From the NCBI RefSeq assembly GCF_003732225.1, contig NZ_MOBJ01000006.1:124001-188000 (forward strand): 64,000 nucleotides of DNA, read 5' to 3'. A program made the position numbers and the translations under genes. The stretch is from Pseudomonas brassicacearum (lineage in GTDB: Bacteria; Pseudomonadota; Gammaproteobacteria; Pseudomonadales; Pseudomonadaceae). The notes under the pieces are model-generated. The model was given only the letters and a program-made list of their open reading frames with translations, was not told the origin of the DNA and did not search any database. Positions within the stretch are counted from its first letter, which is position 1. The number at the start of each line of letters is the position of its first letter. This document shows, piece by piece, positions 44,875 through 56,208 of this stretch.

Positions 44875-46149
44875 TCAACCGGTGACGTGATAGGGATTCC
44901 TCGGATCATGGTCCCAGTCCAGAAACGCTTTCCCGTTATCGACCGGCACCATCTCGATGCAGTCCTGCACCGGGCAGGTGATCTGGCACAGGTTGCAGCC
45001 CACGCATTCGTCGTCGATCACTTCATACTTATGGGTGCCGTCCGGTTGTTTCAGGCTGGCGATCGCCTGGTGTGAGGTGTCTTCGCAGGCGATGTGACAA
45101 CGGCCGCAACCGATGCAGGCTTGCTGGTCGATCTTGGCGATCACCTGATAATTGATGTCCAGGTACTTCCAGTCCGTGGTATTGCCCACTGCACGCCCGG
45201 AAAAATCCTGAACGCTGGAATAGCCTTGGCTGTCCATCCAGCGCGACAGCCCGTCCTTCATTTCGTCAACGATCCGAAAGCCATGCAGCATCGCCGCCGT
45301 GCACACCTGCACCGCGCCACTGCCCAGCGCCATGAATTCCGCCGCGTCACGCCAACTGCCAATACCGCCGATGCCGCAGATGGGCAGGCCTTGGGTCTGC
45401 GGGTCGCGGGCGATTTCGGCGACCATGTTCAAGGCAATCGGTTTGACCGCTGAACCGCAGTAGCCGCCGTGGGTGCTTTGGCTGCCAACCATCGGATGCG
45501 CAACCATGCGATCCAGGTCAATGCTGGTGATCGAGTTGATGGTGTTGATCAGCGACACCGCATCGGCACCGCCACGGTGGGCCGCTCGAGCGGCGACGCG
45601 GATGTCGGTGATGTTCGGTGTCAGTTTGACGATCACCGGCAGTGAGCAATAGGTCTTGCACCAGCGGGTGACCTGCTCGACGTATTCCGGCACCTGACCG
45701 ACAGCGGCACCCATGCCACGTTCCGGCATGCCGTGGGGACAACCGAAGTTCAGCTCGATGCCATCGGCGCCGGTGGCTTCGACCAGCGGCAGAATGTTTT
45801 TCCAGGACTCTTCAACGCAGGGCACCATCAGCGAGACGATCATTGCGCGATCCGGCCAGTCCTTTTTGACCTGAGTGATTTCCCGCAGGTTGATTTCCAG
45901 CGAGCGGTCGGTGATCAGCTCGATGTTGTTGAAGCCCATGACTTCACGGTTAGCGCCAAAATGCGCGGAGTAACGCGACGACACGTTGACCGCTGCCGGG
46001 TCCTCACCGAGGGTTTTCCAGACCACACCACCCCAACCGGCCTCGAAAGCGCGGACCACGTTGTAGGCCTTGTCGGTGGGCGGCGCGGAGGCCAGCCAGA
46101 ATGGATTGGGGGCTTTGATACCGGCAAAGACAATCGAGAGATCGGCCAT
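44875..46149 (-). CDS. preA: NAD-dependent dihydropyrimidine dehydrogenase subunit PreA
   Basis: The catalytic, FMN-containing subunit of bacterial dihydropyrimidine dehydrogenase, which reduces uracil and thymine to the dihydro forms with NADH. The 424-residue protein has a DHOD-like barrel (IKAPNPFWLASAPPTD, ELNFGCPHGMPERGMG with the catalytic Cys, PVIVKLTPNITDI, GIGGIGSWRDA) and a C-terminal ferredoxin domain with CIGCGRCHIACEDT and CVGCNLCQITCPVQDC for two 4Fe-4S clusters. Its ATG directly follows the preT stop (TAAATG), with GGAGG in the end of preT. The gene is last in the leftward hydA-preT-preA series. Confidence 0.97.
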   Translation of the reverse strand: MADLSIVFAGIKAPNPFWLASAPPTDKAYNVVRAFEAGWGGVVWKTLGEDPAAVNVSSRYSAHFGANREVMGFNNIELITDRSLEINLREITQVKKDWPDRAMIVSLMVPCVEESWKNILPLVEATGADGIELNFGCPHGMPERGMGAAVGQVPEYVEQVTRWCKTYCSLPVIVKLTPNITDIRVAARAAHRGGADAVSLINTINSITSIDLDRMVAHPMVGSQSTHGGYCGSAVKPIALNMVAEIARDPQTQGLPICGIGGIGSWRDAAEFMALGSGAVQVCTAAMLHGFRIVDEMKDGLSRWMDSQGYSSVQDFSGRAVGNTTDWKYLDINYQVIAKIDQQACIGCGRCHIACEDTSHQAIASLKQPDGTHKYEVIDDECVGCNLCQITCPVQDCIEMVPVDNGKAFLDWDHDPRNPYHVTG

Positions 46150-47517
46150 TTACGCAGCCTCCACGTTGAGCATGAGTTGGGCATGGATTGCTTGCGCCGC
46201 GAGTTTGCCGTGCTGCACGGCCTGCACGGTGAGGTCCTGATCGAGGCTGGTGCAATCGCCACCGGCATACACGCCGGGGATGCTGGTACGCATCTGCTCA
46301 TCCACCTGAATCCGCTCGCCCTGGCGTTTCAACTCGCGGGCCAGCGGATCACTCAGCGCGCTGTCGTCGAAGCGCTGACCGATGGCTTTGAAGATTGCAT
46401 CGGCGACCAGTTCGAACGTTTCCCCAGTGTTGATCAGTCGGCCGTTTTCCATGCGCGTGCGGGCGAAACGCATGCCGCGCACCTGGCCTTTGTCGTCTAG
46501 CAAAACTTCCTGCGGCTGCGCCCAGGTCATCAGCCGTACCTGATTGGCCTTGGCGATGTCCTGCTCATGACCGGTCGCGCCCATGTCCTCAACGCCACGG
46601 CGATACACCAGGTTCACGTCGTGTGCCCCGAGGCGGGCCATTTGCACGGCCATGTCGATCGCCGTGTTGCCGGCGCCGAGGACGATGCAATGGTCGGCCA
46701 GCGGCAGTTGCGTCAGGTCGTCGGCCTGGCGCAGTTCGCGGATGTAATCGGTAGCGGCCAGCAGCCCTGGGGCGTCCTCGTCCGTCAACCCGAGATGTTT
46801 GCTGGCGGCCAGGCCGAGGCCCAGGAACACCGCATCGAACTGCTGATGCAGTTCGCTGAGGCTCAGGTTCTCGCCGAGTTTTTGCCCATGGCGGATTTCG
46901 ATTCCGCCGATTTCCAGCAGGAAATCCAGCTCATGCTGAGCAAAGTCATCCACCAGTTTGTACTTGGCGATCCCGTATTCATTAAGGCCGCCAGCCTTTT
47001 CCCGAGCTTCGAAAATCACCACCTCGTGACCCTGCATGGCACTGCGGTGTGCGCAGGACAAACCGGCAGGCCCGGCGCCGACCACGGCAATCCGTTTACC
47101 GGTGGCCGCCGCGCGTTTGAACGGGTGCTCACTGAAGTGCGCGTTGTCGATGGCGTAGCGCTGCAACAGACCGATCAGCACTGGCGCGCATTCCTCGGCG
47201 TTGTTGCGCACGCAGGCGTGCTGGCAAAGGATTTCTGTCGGACAGACCCGGGCGCAACTGCCACCCAGGATGTTCGCCGAGAGGATTTTTTGTGCGGCGC
47301 CCTGGACGTTCTCTTGATGGATGTTGCGAATGAACGAGGGGATGTCGATCTCGCTCGGACATGCGTTGACGCACGGCGCGTCGTAGCAATACAGGCAGCG
47401 CGAGGCTTCCAGATGCGCCTGACGGTCGTTGAGCGGTGGCGCCAGATCGGTGAAATGGCCGGCGAGGGTGGCCGCATCCTCAACGGGATGGGGCAAGTGG
47501 TTCAGAGTCTTGATCAC
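46150..47517 (-). CDS. preT: NAD-dependent dihydropyrimidine dehydrogenase subunit PreT
   Basis: The electron-input flavoprotein partner of PreA, related to the glutamate synthase small subunit. The 455-residue protein carries N-terminal Cys motifs (CLYCYDAPCVNACP and CARVCPTEILCQHAC), the FAD-binding VVGAGPAGLSCAHR, a second dinucleotide fold VLGAGNTAIDMAV, and the terminal PGVYAGGDC. The start is a GTG at 47517 with GAGG eight bases upstream; the frame is open to an ATG at 47562, but that one lacks a ribosome-binding site. PreT oxidises NADH and passes electrons to PreA. A REP pair separates it from hydA upstream. Confidence 0.96.
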   Translation of the reverse strand: MIKTLNHLPHPVEDAATLAGHFTDLAPPLNDRQAHLEASRCLYCYDAPCVNACPSEIDIPSFIRNIHQENVQGAAQKILSANILGGSCARVCPTEILCQHACVRNNAEECAPVLIGLLQRYAIDNAHFSEHPFKRAAATGKRIAVVGAGPAGLSCAHRSAMQGHEVVIFEAREKAGGLNEYGIAKYKLVDDFAQHELDFLLEIGGIEIRHGQKLGENLSLSELHQQFDAVFLGLGLAASKHLGLTDEDAPGLLAATDYIRELRQADDLTQLPLADHCIVLGAGNTAIDMAVQMARLGAHDVNLVYRRGVEDMGATGHEQDIAKANQVRLMTWAQPQEVLLDDKGQVRGMRFARTRMENGRLINTGETFELVADAIFKAIGQRFDDSALSDPLARELKRQGERIQVDEQMRTSIPGVYAGGDCTSLDQDLTVQAVQHGKLAAQAIHAQLMLNVEAA

Positions 47518-47590
47518 GGTGTTGGCCTCACGGTTAATTGAGGTACTGCCTCTGATGGGCATTGGTTTTTTGTTGTCAGTGATGACGCCA

Positions 47591-47662
47591 TCGCGAGCAA
47601 GCTCGCTCCCACAGGGTTTTGTGAGCGCTAGAGATCCAGTGTGGGAGCGAGCTTGCTCGCGA
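47591..47662. repeat. REP pair (GCGAGCAAGCTCGCTCCCACA family)
   Basis: Inverted 23-nt arms at 47591-47613 and 47640-47662, inside the hydA-preT-preA series. It may reduce or stabilise the transcript at this point. Confidence 0.85.
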
Positions 47663-47679
47663 TAGGCCGAAGGCCGCTT

Positions 47680-49200
<1,521 letters not shown>

Positions 49201-49315
49201 TCAGCGCTGTCAGGAATAAACGCTAGCTGGAGATATCGGATTGGGCAAGAATATTTTTTATAAGCTTATAACTGTATTAACATATTGATATTAAAAGGAT
49301 AAATGTACAAATCAC

Positions 49316-49343
49316 CAAAATGGTGAGGCCTCTCACCATTTTG
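49316..49343. promoter_or_regulatory. Perfect 12-bp inverted repeat with nested dyad
   Basis: CAAAATGGTGAG and CTCACCATTTTG flank a GCCT loop. The left half with its flank also forms TCACCAAAATGGTGA, an overlapping smaller dyad. No T-run suits a terminator, and the position between divergent genes suggests an operator. Confidence 0.5.
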
Positions 49344-49348
49344 ACGCA

Positions 49349-49374
49349 CTTGACAGGATCGAAATATGGTCAAG
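49349..49374. promoter_or_regulatory. TTGAC-N14-GTCAA dyad
   Basis: CTTGACA and TGGTCAAG arms recall the half-sites of E. coli RutR (TTGACCA/TGGTCAA) but with a wider spacer. It could bind the RutR-like regulator encoded at 44129; this is inference. Confidence 0.35.
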
Positions 49375-49539
49375 ATTTCCTATGTGAAATCAGCTATTTG
49401 AGGTGTGCCTGTGGTTGATAGAAAAAATACAAAATAAATGTAGCGCACCAGATTGAGTCCTGACGGTTCGGACAACTTGCCTGGCATTTTGCCTGAGTGC
49501 CCAAGCAAGTATTCGCGGGCTTGATTGTTGTTTAAATAA

Positions 49540-49557
49540 AACTGATACACATCAGTT
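49540..49557. promoter_or_regulatory. 18-bp dyad upstream of NCS1 transporter
   Basis: AACTGATACACATCAGTT has perfect 7-bp arms around ACAC and lies about 185 bp before the transporter start. The binding factor is unknown. Confidence 0.35.
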
Positions 49558-49741
49558 GTTTACATGGATTTTACCGACGTACCCAGGTCGGCGGCAGAGT
49601 GTCCGGCATGCTTATTGATCACTGCCGCTGACACCTTGGCCGGTCGGTAAAAGTCGTCAGTTCTCCGGCCATCGTCCGGCTCGCGGTCCAACCGCTGGCC
49701 AGCCCGATGAGCAAAATAATCAAAAGAACAGTGGAGCGGCC

Positions 49742-51226
49742 ATGCAACAGAACAGATCGCAAGTCACCGAGCGCGAAGGTTTGTACGAACTGGACGCCGG
49801 CAGCGACGTCCTCGACAGTCCCCGGTACAACCACGACATTGCGCCGACCAAGGTGCACGAACGAACCTGGAACAAATGGCACATCACCGCACTATGGATC
49901 GGCATGTCGGTTTGCGTGCCGACCTACACCCTCGGCGGGGTGCTCACCGCGTACTTCGGCCTGACGGTTGGCGAGGCGTTACTGGCGATTCTGCTGGCCA
50001 ACGTCATTGTGCTGATTCCGCTGACCCTCAACGCTTTCGCCGGCACCAAATACGGCATTCCGTTTCCAGTGTTGCTGCGTTCATCCTTTGGGGTGATCGG
50101 CTCCAACATACCGTGCCTGATCCGTGCACTGGTCGCCTGCGGCTGGTTCGGTATCCAGACGATGTTTGGCGGGCTGGCGATTCACCTGTTTCTTGGCTCG
50201 ATTTTCGAGGGTTGGAAATCCCTCGGAGGCACCGGCGAAGTGATCGGCTTCATGATGTTCTGGACGCTGAACCTGTGGGTGGTGCTGCGCGGCGCCGAGT
50301 CGATCAAATGGCTGGAAACGCTCTCGGCACCGCTGTTGGTCGCGGTGGGGCTGGGCCTGCTGGTCTGGGCCATGCCGAATGTGTCGCTGACCGAGTTATT
50401 GGCCCAGCCACCGAAACGCCCTGAAGGTGCCAGCGTGACCGGTTACTTCCTTGCCGGGCTGACCGCGATGGTCGGGTTCTGGGCAACCTTGTCGTTGAAC
50501 ATTCCGGACTTCAGCCGCTACGCCAAAAGCCAGAAGGACCAAATCCTTGGACAGATTTTCGGCTTGCCGCTGACCATGTTCCTGTTTGCCTCGCTCGGCG
50601 TGGTGATGACTGCCGCGTCGGTGAAACTGGTGGGCGTGACCGTCTCTGATCCGGTCAGCCTGATCGGGCATATCCAGAGTCCGGTCTGGGTGGCGGTCGC
50701 CATGGCGCTGATCATCATCGCCACACTGTCGACCAACACCGCGGCCAACATCGTTTCGCCGACCAACGACTTCCAGAACCTGGCGCCCAAAGTCATCAAT
50801 CGCACCAAAGCGGTGATGCTGACCGGTCTGGTAGGGCTGGCGCTGATGGGGCATGAACTGCTGAAGAAGCTTGGGTTGATCGTCTCCGATGTCAGCCTGG
50901 AGACGGTCTATTCCAACTGGTTGCTCGGCTACTCGAGCCTGCTTGGGCCGATTGCCGGGATCATGGTGGTGGACTACTTTCTGATCAAGAAGCAGCAACT
51001 GGATCTGGCAGGTCTGTACCGTGATGACGTGTACCCGGCGTGGAACTGGAATGGCTTCATCGCCTTCGGCGTGCCGGTGGTGTTGACCTTGCTATCGCTG
51101 GGCAGCGATGCCTTCAGTTGGTTCTACAGTTACGGCTGGTTCACCGGCTCGGCCCTTGGCGGCTTGATTTATTACGGGTTGTGCACGATGCGAACAAGTC
51201 CGTCTGTTGTGAAATCTCCGGTGTGA
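49742..51226 (+). CDS. NCS1 family nucleobase:cation symporter (uracil/allantoin/hydantoin type)
   Basis: A 494-residue membrane transporter of the NCS1 family with about 12 hydrophobic segments between residues 45 and 480. The N-terminus (PRYNHDIAPTKVHERTWNKW) and the first helices (ALWIGMSVCVPTYTLGG) are typical, as are the FPVLLRSSFGVIGSNIP segment and SLNIPDFSRYAKSQKDQ in the middle. It lies between the dihydropyrimidinase operon (divergent) and the N-carbamoyl-beta-alanine amidohydrolase-like gene (same strand), so it most likely imports uracil, thymine or dihydropyrimidines. The start follows GGAG six bases upstream. Confidence 0.93.
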   Translation: MQQNRSQVTEREGLYELDAGSDVLDSPRYNHDIAPTKVHERTWNKWHITALWIGMSVCVPTYTLGGVLTAYFGLTVGEALLAILLANVIVLIPLTLNAFAGTKYGIPFPVLLRSSFGVIGSNIPCLIRALVACGWFGIQTMFGGLAIHLFLGSIFEGWKSLGGTGEVIGFMMFWTLNLWVVLRGAESIKWLETLSAPLLVAVGLGLLVWAMPNVSLTELLAQPPKRPEGASVTGYFLAGLTAMVGFWATLSLNIPDFSRYAKSQKDQILGQIFGLPLTMFLFASLGVVMTAASVKLVGVTVSDPVSLIGHIQSPVWVAVAMALIIIATLSTNTAANIVSPTNDFQNLAPKVINRTKAVMLTGLVGLALMGHELLKKLGLIVSDVSLETVYSNWLLGYSSLLGPIAGIMVVDYFLIKKQQLDLAGLYRDDVYPAWNWNGFIAFGVPVVLTLLSLGSDAFSWFYSYGWFTGSALGGLIYYGLCTMRTSPSVVKSPV

Positions 51227-51238
51227 GGGATGGCCTCA

Positions 51239-51311
51239 TCGCGAGCAAGCTCGCTCCCACATGGGTTTTGTGAGCACTGGAGATCCACTGTGGGAGCGAG
51301 CTTGCTCGCGA
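51239..51311. repeat. REP pair (GCGAGCAAGCTCGCTCCCACA family)
   Basis: Inverted 23-nt arms at 51239-51261 and 51289-51311 lie between the transporter and hydrolase genes. Confidence 0.85.
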
Positions 51312-51377
51312 TGACGGCCTCAAAAGCACCAAGGAAATGCCTGAAGAAACCCATAAAAACAGCCTGAGGAGATCACC

Positions 51378-52661
51378 ATGAACGCAGCCGTAGACGTTCT
51401 GCAGTCCAGCCATCAGCACATCAACCGCGACCGCCTCTGGCAGTCGCTCATGGAACTGGCCAAGCTCGGCGCCACGGTCAAGGGCGGCGTCTGTCGGCTG
51501 GCCCTGACCGATCTCGACCGCCAGGCCCGCGACATTTTTGTCAGATGGTGCGAGGAGGCGGGCTGCACAGTGAGCATCGACGCCGTCGGCAACATCTTCG
51601 CCCGCCGCGCCGGACGCAATCCGCAGCTGCCACCGGTGATGACCGGCAGCCACATCGACACCCAGCCCACTGGCGGCAAGTTCGACGGCTGCTTCGGTGT
51701 GCTGGCCGGTGTTGAAGTACTGCGCACCCTCAACGATCTGGGCGTGGAAACCGAAGCGCCGCTGGAAGTGGTGGTCTGGACCAACGAAGAAGGCTCGCGC
51801 TTCGCCCCGTGCATGATGGGCTCCGGGGTATTTGCCGAGAAGTTCACCCTCGAAGAAACCCTGGCCAAGACCGACGCCAGCGGCGTGACCGTGGGCGAGG
51901 CGCTGAACGCCATCGGCTATGCCGGTCCGCGCAAGGTCAGTGGTCATGCAGTCGGTGCCTATTTTGAGGCGCACATCGAGCAAGGGCCGATTCTTGAGGA
52001 CGAGCGCAAGACCATTGGCGTGGTGATGGGCGCGCTGGGGCAAAAGTGGTTCGACCTCAAGCTACGTGGTGTCGAGGCCCACGCAGGGCCAACACCGATG
52101 CATTTGCGCAAGGACGCACTGGTCGGGGCAGCCGCCATTGTCGCTGCGGTGAACCGCACCGCCCTCGGTCATCAACCTCACGCCTGTGGCACCGTCGGTT
52201 GCCTGCAAGCCTATCCAGGCTCGCGCAATGTGATACCCGGTGAGGTGCGCATGACCCTGGACTTCCGGCATCTGGAACCGGCGCGGCTCGATTCGATGAT
52301 CGCCGAGGTGCGGCAGGTGATCGATACCACGTGCGACGAACACGGTCTGAGCTATGAACTGACTCCGACTGCCGACTTCCCGCCGCTGTATTTCGACAAG
52401 GGCTGCGTCGAGGCGGTGCGCGGCGCGGCGCAAGGTCTTGGGCTGTCGCACATGGATATTGTCAGCGGAGCAGGGCACGACGCGATCTTCCTCGCCGAGC
52501 TGGGGCCGGCCGGGATGATCTTCGTCCCGTGCGAGGGCGGCATCAGCCACAACGAAATCGAAAACGCCGCACCGGATGATCTGGCGGCCGGTTGTGCGGT
52601 GTTGTTACGGGCGATGCTGGCGGCCTCGGCAGCGATTGCCAGCGGTGAGTTGGCGGCCTGA
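51378..52661 (+). CDS. Zn-dependent M20 hydrolase, beta-ureidopropionase / N-carbamoyl amino-acid amidohydrolase type
   Basis: A 427-residue metallohydrolase of the M20/HyuC-AllC group, which removes carbamoyl groups from N-carbamoyl amino acids, giving amino acid, CO2 and ammonia. Metal-binding motifs are GSHIDTQPTGGKFDGCFG (about residues 90-107) and WTNEEGSRFAPCMMGS (about 135-150), with a later GAGHDAIFLAE. The lid domain holds GVEAHAGPTPM. Position in a locus with dihydropyrimidine dehydrogenase and dihydropyrimidinase makes beta-ureidopropionase the most likely role, completing uracil to beta-alanine. GAGGAG lies ahead of the start. Confidence 0.92.
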   Translation: MNAAVDVLQSSHQHINRDRLWQSLMELAKLGATVKGGVCRLALTDLDRQARDIFVRWCEEAGCTVSIDAVGNIFARRAGRNPQLPPVMTGSHIDTQPTGGKFDGCFGVLAGVEVLRTLNDLGVETEAPLEVVVWTNEEGSRFAPCMMGSGVFAEKFTLEETLAKTDASGVTVGEALNAIGYAGPRKVSGHAVGAYFEAHIEQGPILEDERKTIGVVMGALGQKWFDLKLRGVEAHAGPTPMHLRKDALVGAAAIVAAVNRTALGHQPHACGTVGCLQAYPGSRNVIPGEVRMTLDFRHLEPARLDSMIAEVRQVIDTTCDEHGLSYELTPTADFPPLYFDKGCVEAVRGAAQGLGLSHMDIVSGAGHDAIFLAELGPAGMIFVPCEGGISHNEIENAAPDDLAAGCAVLLRAMLAASAAIASGELAA

Positions 52662-52667
52662 GTCTCC

Positions 52668-53528
52668 TTACCAGAACGCCCGGACATAATTGAACGGCGC
52701 ATGGTCAGCCAGGCGCCGGTTCATGACATTGCCGTTTCCTGGCGGTGTTTTGTAATGGGCGTTGTAATACTGCTCGCCCAGCTGCTGGTCCTGATCCATG
52801 AACGGTTGGCCGGGCGTTGGGTGAACAAGGCCATTGAAGTCGATGTAGTGCAGCTGACCTGCGTGCTGATAGCCGAGAAAATCAGGCGGCACGGTGGTTA
52901 CCAGGTCGCAGCAGTCAACGATCCGGATGCTTTGCAGTTCGGTGAGACTGGCAACGAAGGTCGTGTCACCGACCTTGGGGGAACCGAGGGTCACCAGCAG
53001 ATCGGCATTTGCCGGTTTGGCCAGCAGTGTGGCGATTGCCGCGCCCAGGCTGTGGCCGCAAATGATCAAACGGCTACGGGCTCTGGCCGGCCCGGCAAGC
53101 CACGTCGATACCGGCTCCCAGAGGCCTAATGCGGTCATCTTGAATCCATGGTGGACGTGACCGCGACCGCTGCACAGATCCCAGCGTTCAAGGAGGAACT
53201 GAATATTGGTGACCAGATCCAGCAAGTGATCTGGCTGGGTGCCCCGAAACACCAGCAATGCGCTGCCGTTGGGGTCGTTCATGACGCCGAAGCCGGCCCC
53301 GTCGGTGGGGACGTCGACAAAGTGCTCGAGTCCATGACTGAATCCCGCCAGCGCCAGTGTGTCGGACAGCCGCGCGCTCTCGGCTGTCGATTGCTCGAAA
53401 CGCACATACGCCAATCGGGAGGCTTCGGTACAGAGTTGCAGATCATCGACGGCAGGCGAAGTGAAAATGCTTGCTCGCTCTTCGGGTTTGTAGAGCGCTC
53501 TGCGGCCTGGATCATAGGGCAGTGTCAT
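52668..53528 (-). CDS. Class 3 lipase family protein
   Basis: A 286-residue alpha/beta hydrolase of the lipase class 3 family. The nucleophile elbow is ICGHSLGAAIA with Ser near residue 160. The oxyanion strand FRGTQPDHLLDLVTN and TLGSPKVGD are typical. A candidate Asp lies in DCCDLVTTVPP and a candidate His in the following YQHAGQLHYIDF segment. No signal peptide is evident, so it is probably cytosolic or exported by another route. It is convergent with the amidohydrolase gene and divergent from the crotonase gene, with no operon partner. The substrate, triacylglycerol or another ester, is not known. Confidence 0.88.
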   Translation of the reverse strand: MTLPYDPGRRALYKPEERASIFTSPAVDDLQLCTEASRLAYVRFEQSTAESARLSDTLALAGFSHGLEHFVDVPTDGAGFGVMNDPNGSALLVFRGTQPDHLLDLVTNIQFLLERWDLCSGRGHVHHGFKMTALGLWEPVSTWLAGPARARSRLIICGHSLGAAIATLLAKPANADLLVTLGSPKVGDTTFVASLTELQSIRIVDCCDLVTTVPPDFLGYQHAGQLHYIDFNGLVHPTPGQPFMDQDQQLGEQYYNAHYKTPPGNGNVMNRRLADHAPFNYVRAFW

Positions 53529-53708
53529 GACGACAACCTTTTTTGATCTTCTACGTTGATTGAGTAACGGCCTGACCCTGCCATTGTAGACGCCGGCGCG
53601 GGCTGCGAACGTTCAGTCCCGCTTTTGGCCGATGCACAGCCTTACGGCCACGCGCGATGGCTTGTTATAGTTCGAGCCTCATTTTCAGTGCCAGCAAGGA
53701 TCACTGCC

Positions 53709-54521
53709 ATGTCCGAATACCAAGCCTTTCGCGTCGAACTGACGGACAACATCGCCCATGTGCAGATAAACCGCCCGGAAAAGATCAACGCGATGAACGC
53801 GGTGTTCTGGACTGAAATCATCGAGATCTTCCAGTGGATCGACGACACGGATGAAGTCCGCGCAGTGGTGATCAGCGGCGCTGGCAAGCATTTCTCTTCG
53901 GGCATCGACTTGATGATGCTGGCTTCGGTGGCCAATGAAATGGGCAAGGACGTGGGGCGCAATGCACGCCTGCTACGGCGCAAGATCCTGGCGTTGCAAG
54001 CCTCGTTCAATGCTGTCGATAACTGCCGTAAACCGGTGTTGGCGGCAATTCAGGGCTATTGCCTGGGCGGTGCCATCGATCTGATTTCTGCCTGTGACAT
54101 GCGTTATGCGGCAGAGGACGCGCAGTTCTCGATCAAGGAAATCGACATGGGCATGGCCGCCGACGTTGGCACTTTGCAACGCTTGCCGCGGATCATCGGT
54201 GACGGCATGCTGCGAGAACTGGCATACACTGGTCGCACCTTTGGCGCGGAAGAGGCGCGCAGCATTGGCTTGGTCAATCGGGTTTACCCGGACACGGCCA
54301 GCCTGCTGGATGGGGTGATGGGCATTGCCCGTGAAATTGCTGCCAAATCGCCGATTGCGATTGCCGGGACCAAAGAGATGATCAGCTACATGCGCGATCA
54401 CAGCATCAACGATGGCCTGGAATACATCGCTACCTGGAACGCCGCGATGCTGCAATCCACAGACCTGCGGGTCGCCATGGCGGCGTCGATGAGCAAGCAG
54501 AAACCCGAATTTCTGGACTGA
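53709..54521 (+). CDS. Crotonase-family protein, delta3,5-delta2,4-dienoyl-CoA isomerase-like
   Basis: A 270-residue enoyl-CoA hydratase/isomerase superfamily protein. The oxyanion-hole segments are GKHFSSGIDLMML and AAIQGYCLGGAIDLISACD. The segment DMGMAADVGTLQRLPRIIG strongly recalls delta3,5-delta2,4-dienoyl-CoA isomerase (ECH1), including the catalytic Asp in AADVGTLQ. Such enzymes act in the oxidation of unsaturated fatty acids with odd-numbered double bonds. The start at 53709 follows AAGGA eight bases upstream; the upstream in-frame ATG at 53625 lacks support. nudC follows six bases after the stop, probably co-transcribed. Confidence 0.92.
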   Translation: MSEYQAFRVELTDNIAHVQINRPEKINAMNAVFWTEIIEIFQWIDDTDEVRAVVISGAGKHFSSGIDLMMLASVANEMGKDVGRNARLLRRKILALQASFNAVDNCRKPVLAAIQGYCLGGAIDLISACDMRYAAEDAQFSIKEIDMGMAADVGTLQRLPRIIGDGMLRELAYTGRTFGAEEARSIGLVNRVYPDTASLLDGVMGIAREIAAKSPIAIAGTKEMISYMRDHSINDGLEYIATWNAAMLQSTDLRVAMAASMSKQKPEFLD

Positions 54522-54527
54522 GCACAC

Positions 54528-55358
54528 ATGACTTCACGCTGGACCACTGCAGTACTCGACACCGACTTACCCGGCGGCTGGGCCGTGGCCCGCAGCCCCG
54601 AAGGTTTTTTGTTCGACGACAACGGCGCGCTGTTTCCGCGGGAATGGCTCAAGCGTCAGGACCTGTCGATTCTCGCCGAGCATGGCATCGGTCATCTCGA
54701 CGGTGAGCCGGTGTATTTGCTGGAGCTCAAGGCTCACAGCGAGGTGCCGGGCTGCAACTGGAAAGGCTTGCGAGCGTTCATGCTCGATGGCGATCACACG
54801 GTTTACAAAGTGCTGGGCTATGCCGCGCAAATTGGCACCTGGGCGCGTGAGCATCGATTCTGCGGCAATTGCGGTCAGCGCATGACACAACTGCCGCGTG
54901 AGCGGGCGATGTACTGCGAGCCCTGTGATTTGCGTAGCTATCCGCGGATTTCACCGAGCATGATCGTGTTGATCACCCGAGGTGACGAAATTCTGCTGGC
55001 GCGCTCGCCGCGCTTTGTTCCGGGGGTCTACAGTACCTTGGCGGGTTTTGCCGAGCCCGGCGAATCGGCTGAAGATTGTCTGATCCGTGAAGTGCGCGAA
55101 GAGGTGCAGATCGAGGTCAGGAACATCCAGTACCTGGGCAGCCAGTGCTGGCCGTTCCCGCATTCGATGATGCTCGGTTTTCATGCCGAGTACGCCGGTG
55201 GCGAGATCGTGCCGCAAGCCGATGAGATCGAAGACGCTCAGTGGTTCAACATTCACGCGCTACCGCCGTTGCCGGCGGGACGCTCGATTGCCCGCTACCT
55301 GATCGACATTTATGTGGCGCGGCGCTTAGGCCACGCTGAACCAGTGCTGCCAGGCTAG
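54528..55358 (+). CDS. nudC: NAD(+) diphosphatase NudC
   Basis: A 276-residue Nudix hydrolase that cleaves NADH/NAD to NMN and AMP and, in E. coli, removes NAD caps from RNA. A four-Cys zinc motif (FCGNCGQRM and MYCEPCD) lies near residues 111-130. The complete Nudix box [20 protein letters not shown] follows at about 170, and the [14 protein letters not shown] motif downstream is diagnostic of NudC. The gene begins six bases after the crotonase stop. Its last 33 bases overlap the convergent TSUP gene. Confidence 0.96.
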   Translation: MTSRWTTAVLDTDLPGGWAVARSPEGFLFDDNGALFPREWLKRQDLSILAEHGIGHLDGEPVYLLELKAHSEVPGCNWKGLRAFMLDGDHTVYKVLGYAAQIGTWAREHRFCGNCGQRMTQLPRERAMYCEPCDLRSYPRISPSMIVLITRGDEILLARSPRFVPGVYSTLAGFAEPGESAEDCLIREVREEVQIEVRNIQYLGSQCWPFPHSMMLGFHAEYAGGEIVPQADEIEDAQWFNIHALPPLPAGRSIARYLIDIYVARRLGHAEPVLPG

Positions 55359-56105
55359 ACGCACGGTCAGACCCAGCACTACGGTGATGAATACCGGGCG
55401 AATGAACTTCGCCCCACCACTGATGGCGGTGCGTGCACCAAAGAACGCGCCGACCATCACCGACAGGCCCATGCTCAGGCCGATGATCCAGTCCACTTGC
55501 CCGGAAAAGACGAACACCGACAGCGCCGCGATGTTGCTGACGAAGTTCATGCTGCGCGCCACGCCGCTGGCCTTGACCAGATCGATGGGGTAAAGCAGCA
55601 GGCTGCTGACGGTCCAGAAGGCGCCAGTGCCGGGGCCGGCCACGCCGTCGTAGAAACCGAGGCTGAAACCCTGGCTCGATTGCCACTTCTTCTTGATCGG
55701 TGCGTCGCTGTCCAGCGGCGCTTTCGGTGTGCCGCCAAACAGCAGATACACACCGCAGGCGAAGACGATCACCGGGAGCATCTTGTTCAGCCATTCGGCT
55801 GGCAGGTAGTGCGCAACGATCGCGCCCGTCAGTGCGCCCACCAGGGTTCCGATAATCGCGTGCAGCCACTGCCGTGGGTGGAACAGCTTGCGTCGGTAAA
55901 AGGTGAAACTGGCGGTGGCCGAGCCGAAGGTCGAGCTGAGTTTGTTGGTGCCCAGCACCAGGTGCGGCGGCAAACCAGCGGTGAGCAGCGCCGGGGTGGT
56001 CAGCAGACCGCCACCGCCGGCAATGGCATCGATGAAACCGGCAATGAACGCGACGATGGCCAAAATGGCCAGAGTGGTGAGGTCTACGCTGAGTTCGAAA
56101 GGCAT
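55326..56105 (-). CDS. TSUP (TauE/SafE) family membrane transporter
   Basis: A 259-residue membrane protein with about eight hydrophobic segments. Family signatures are [19 protein letters not shown] near residue 25 and the matching [15 protein letters not shown] near residue 150, with [15 protein letters not shown] after the first. This arrangement is the YfcA-like branch, different from the exporter at 38980-39780. The gene is convergent with nudC and the two stop regions overlap by 33 bp. The substrate is unknown; organic or inorganic sulfur anions are typical of the family. Confidence 0.9.
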   Translation of the reverse strand: MPFELSVDLTTLAILAIVAFIAGFIDAIAGGGGLLTTPALLTAGLPPHLVLGTNKLSSTFGSATASFTFYRRKLFHPRQWLHAIIGTLVGALTGAIVAHYLPAEWLNKMLPVIVFACGVYLLFGGTPKAPLDSDAPIKKKWQSSQGFSLGFYDGVAGPGTGAFWTVSSLLLYPIDLVKASGVARSMNFVSNIAALSVFVFSGQVDWIIGLSMGLSVMVGAFFGARTAISGGAKFIRPVFITVVLGLTVRLAWQHWFSVA

Positions 56106-56208
56106 GAGGTCGACTTATTCGGCGGGGTGCAGGAGCGGGCTGCGGGGAAGGGCCGGTATCTTACCTATATCCTGACTTTGCGGCGACCGATCTGACCTCA
56201 AGTGGCGT

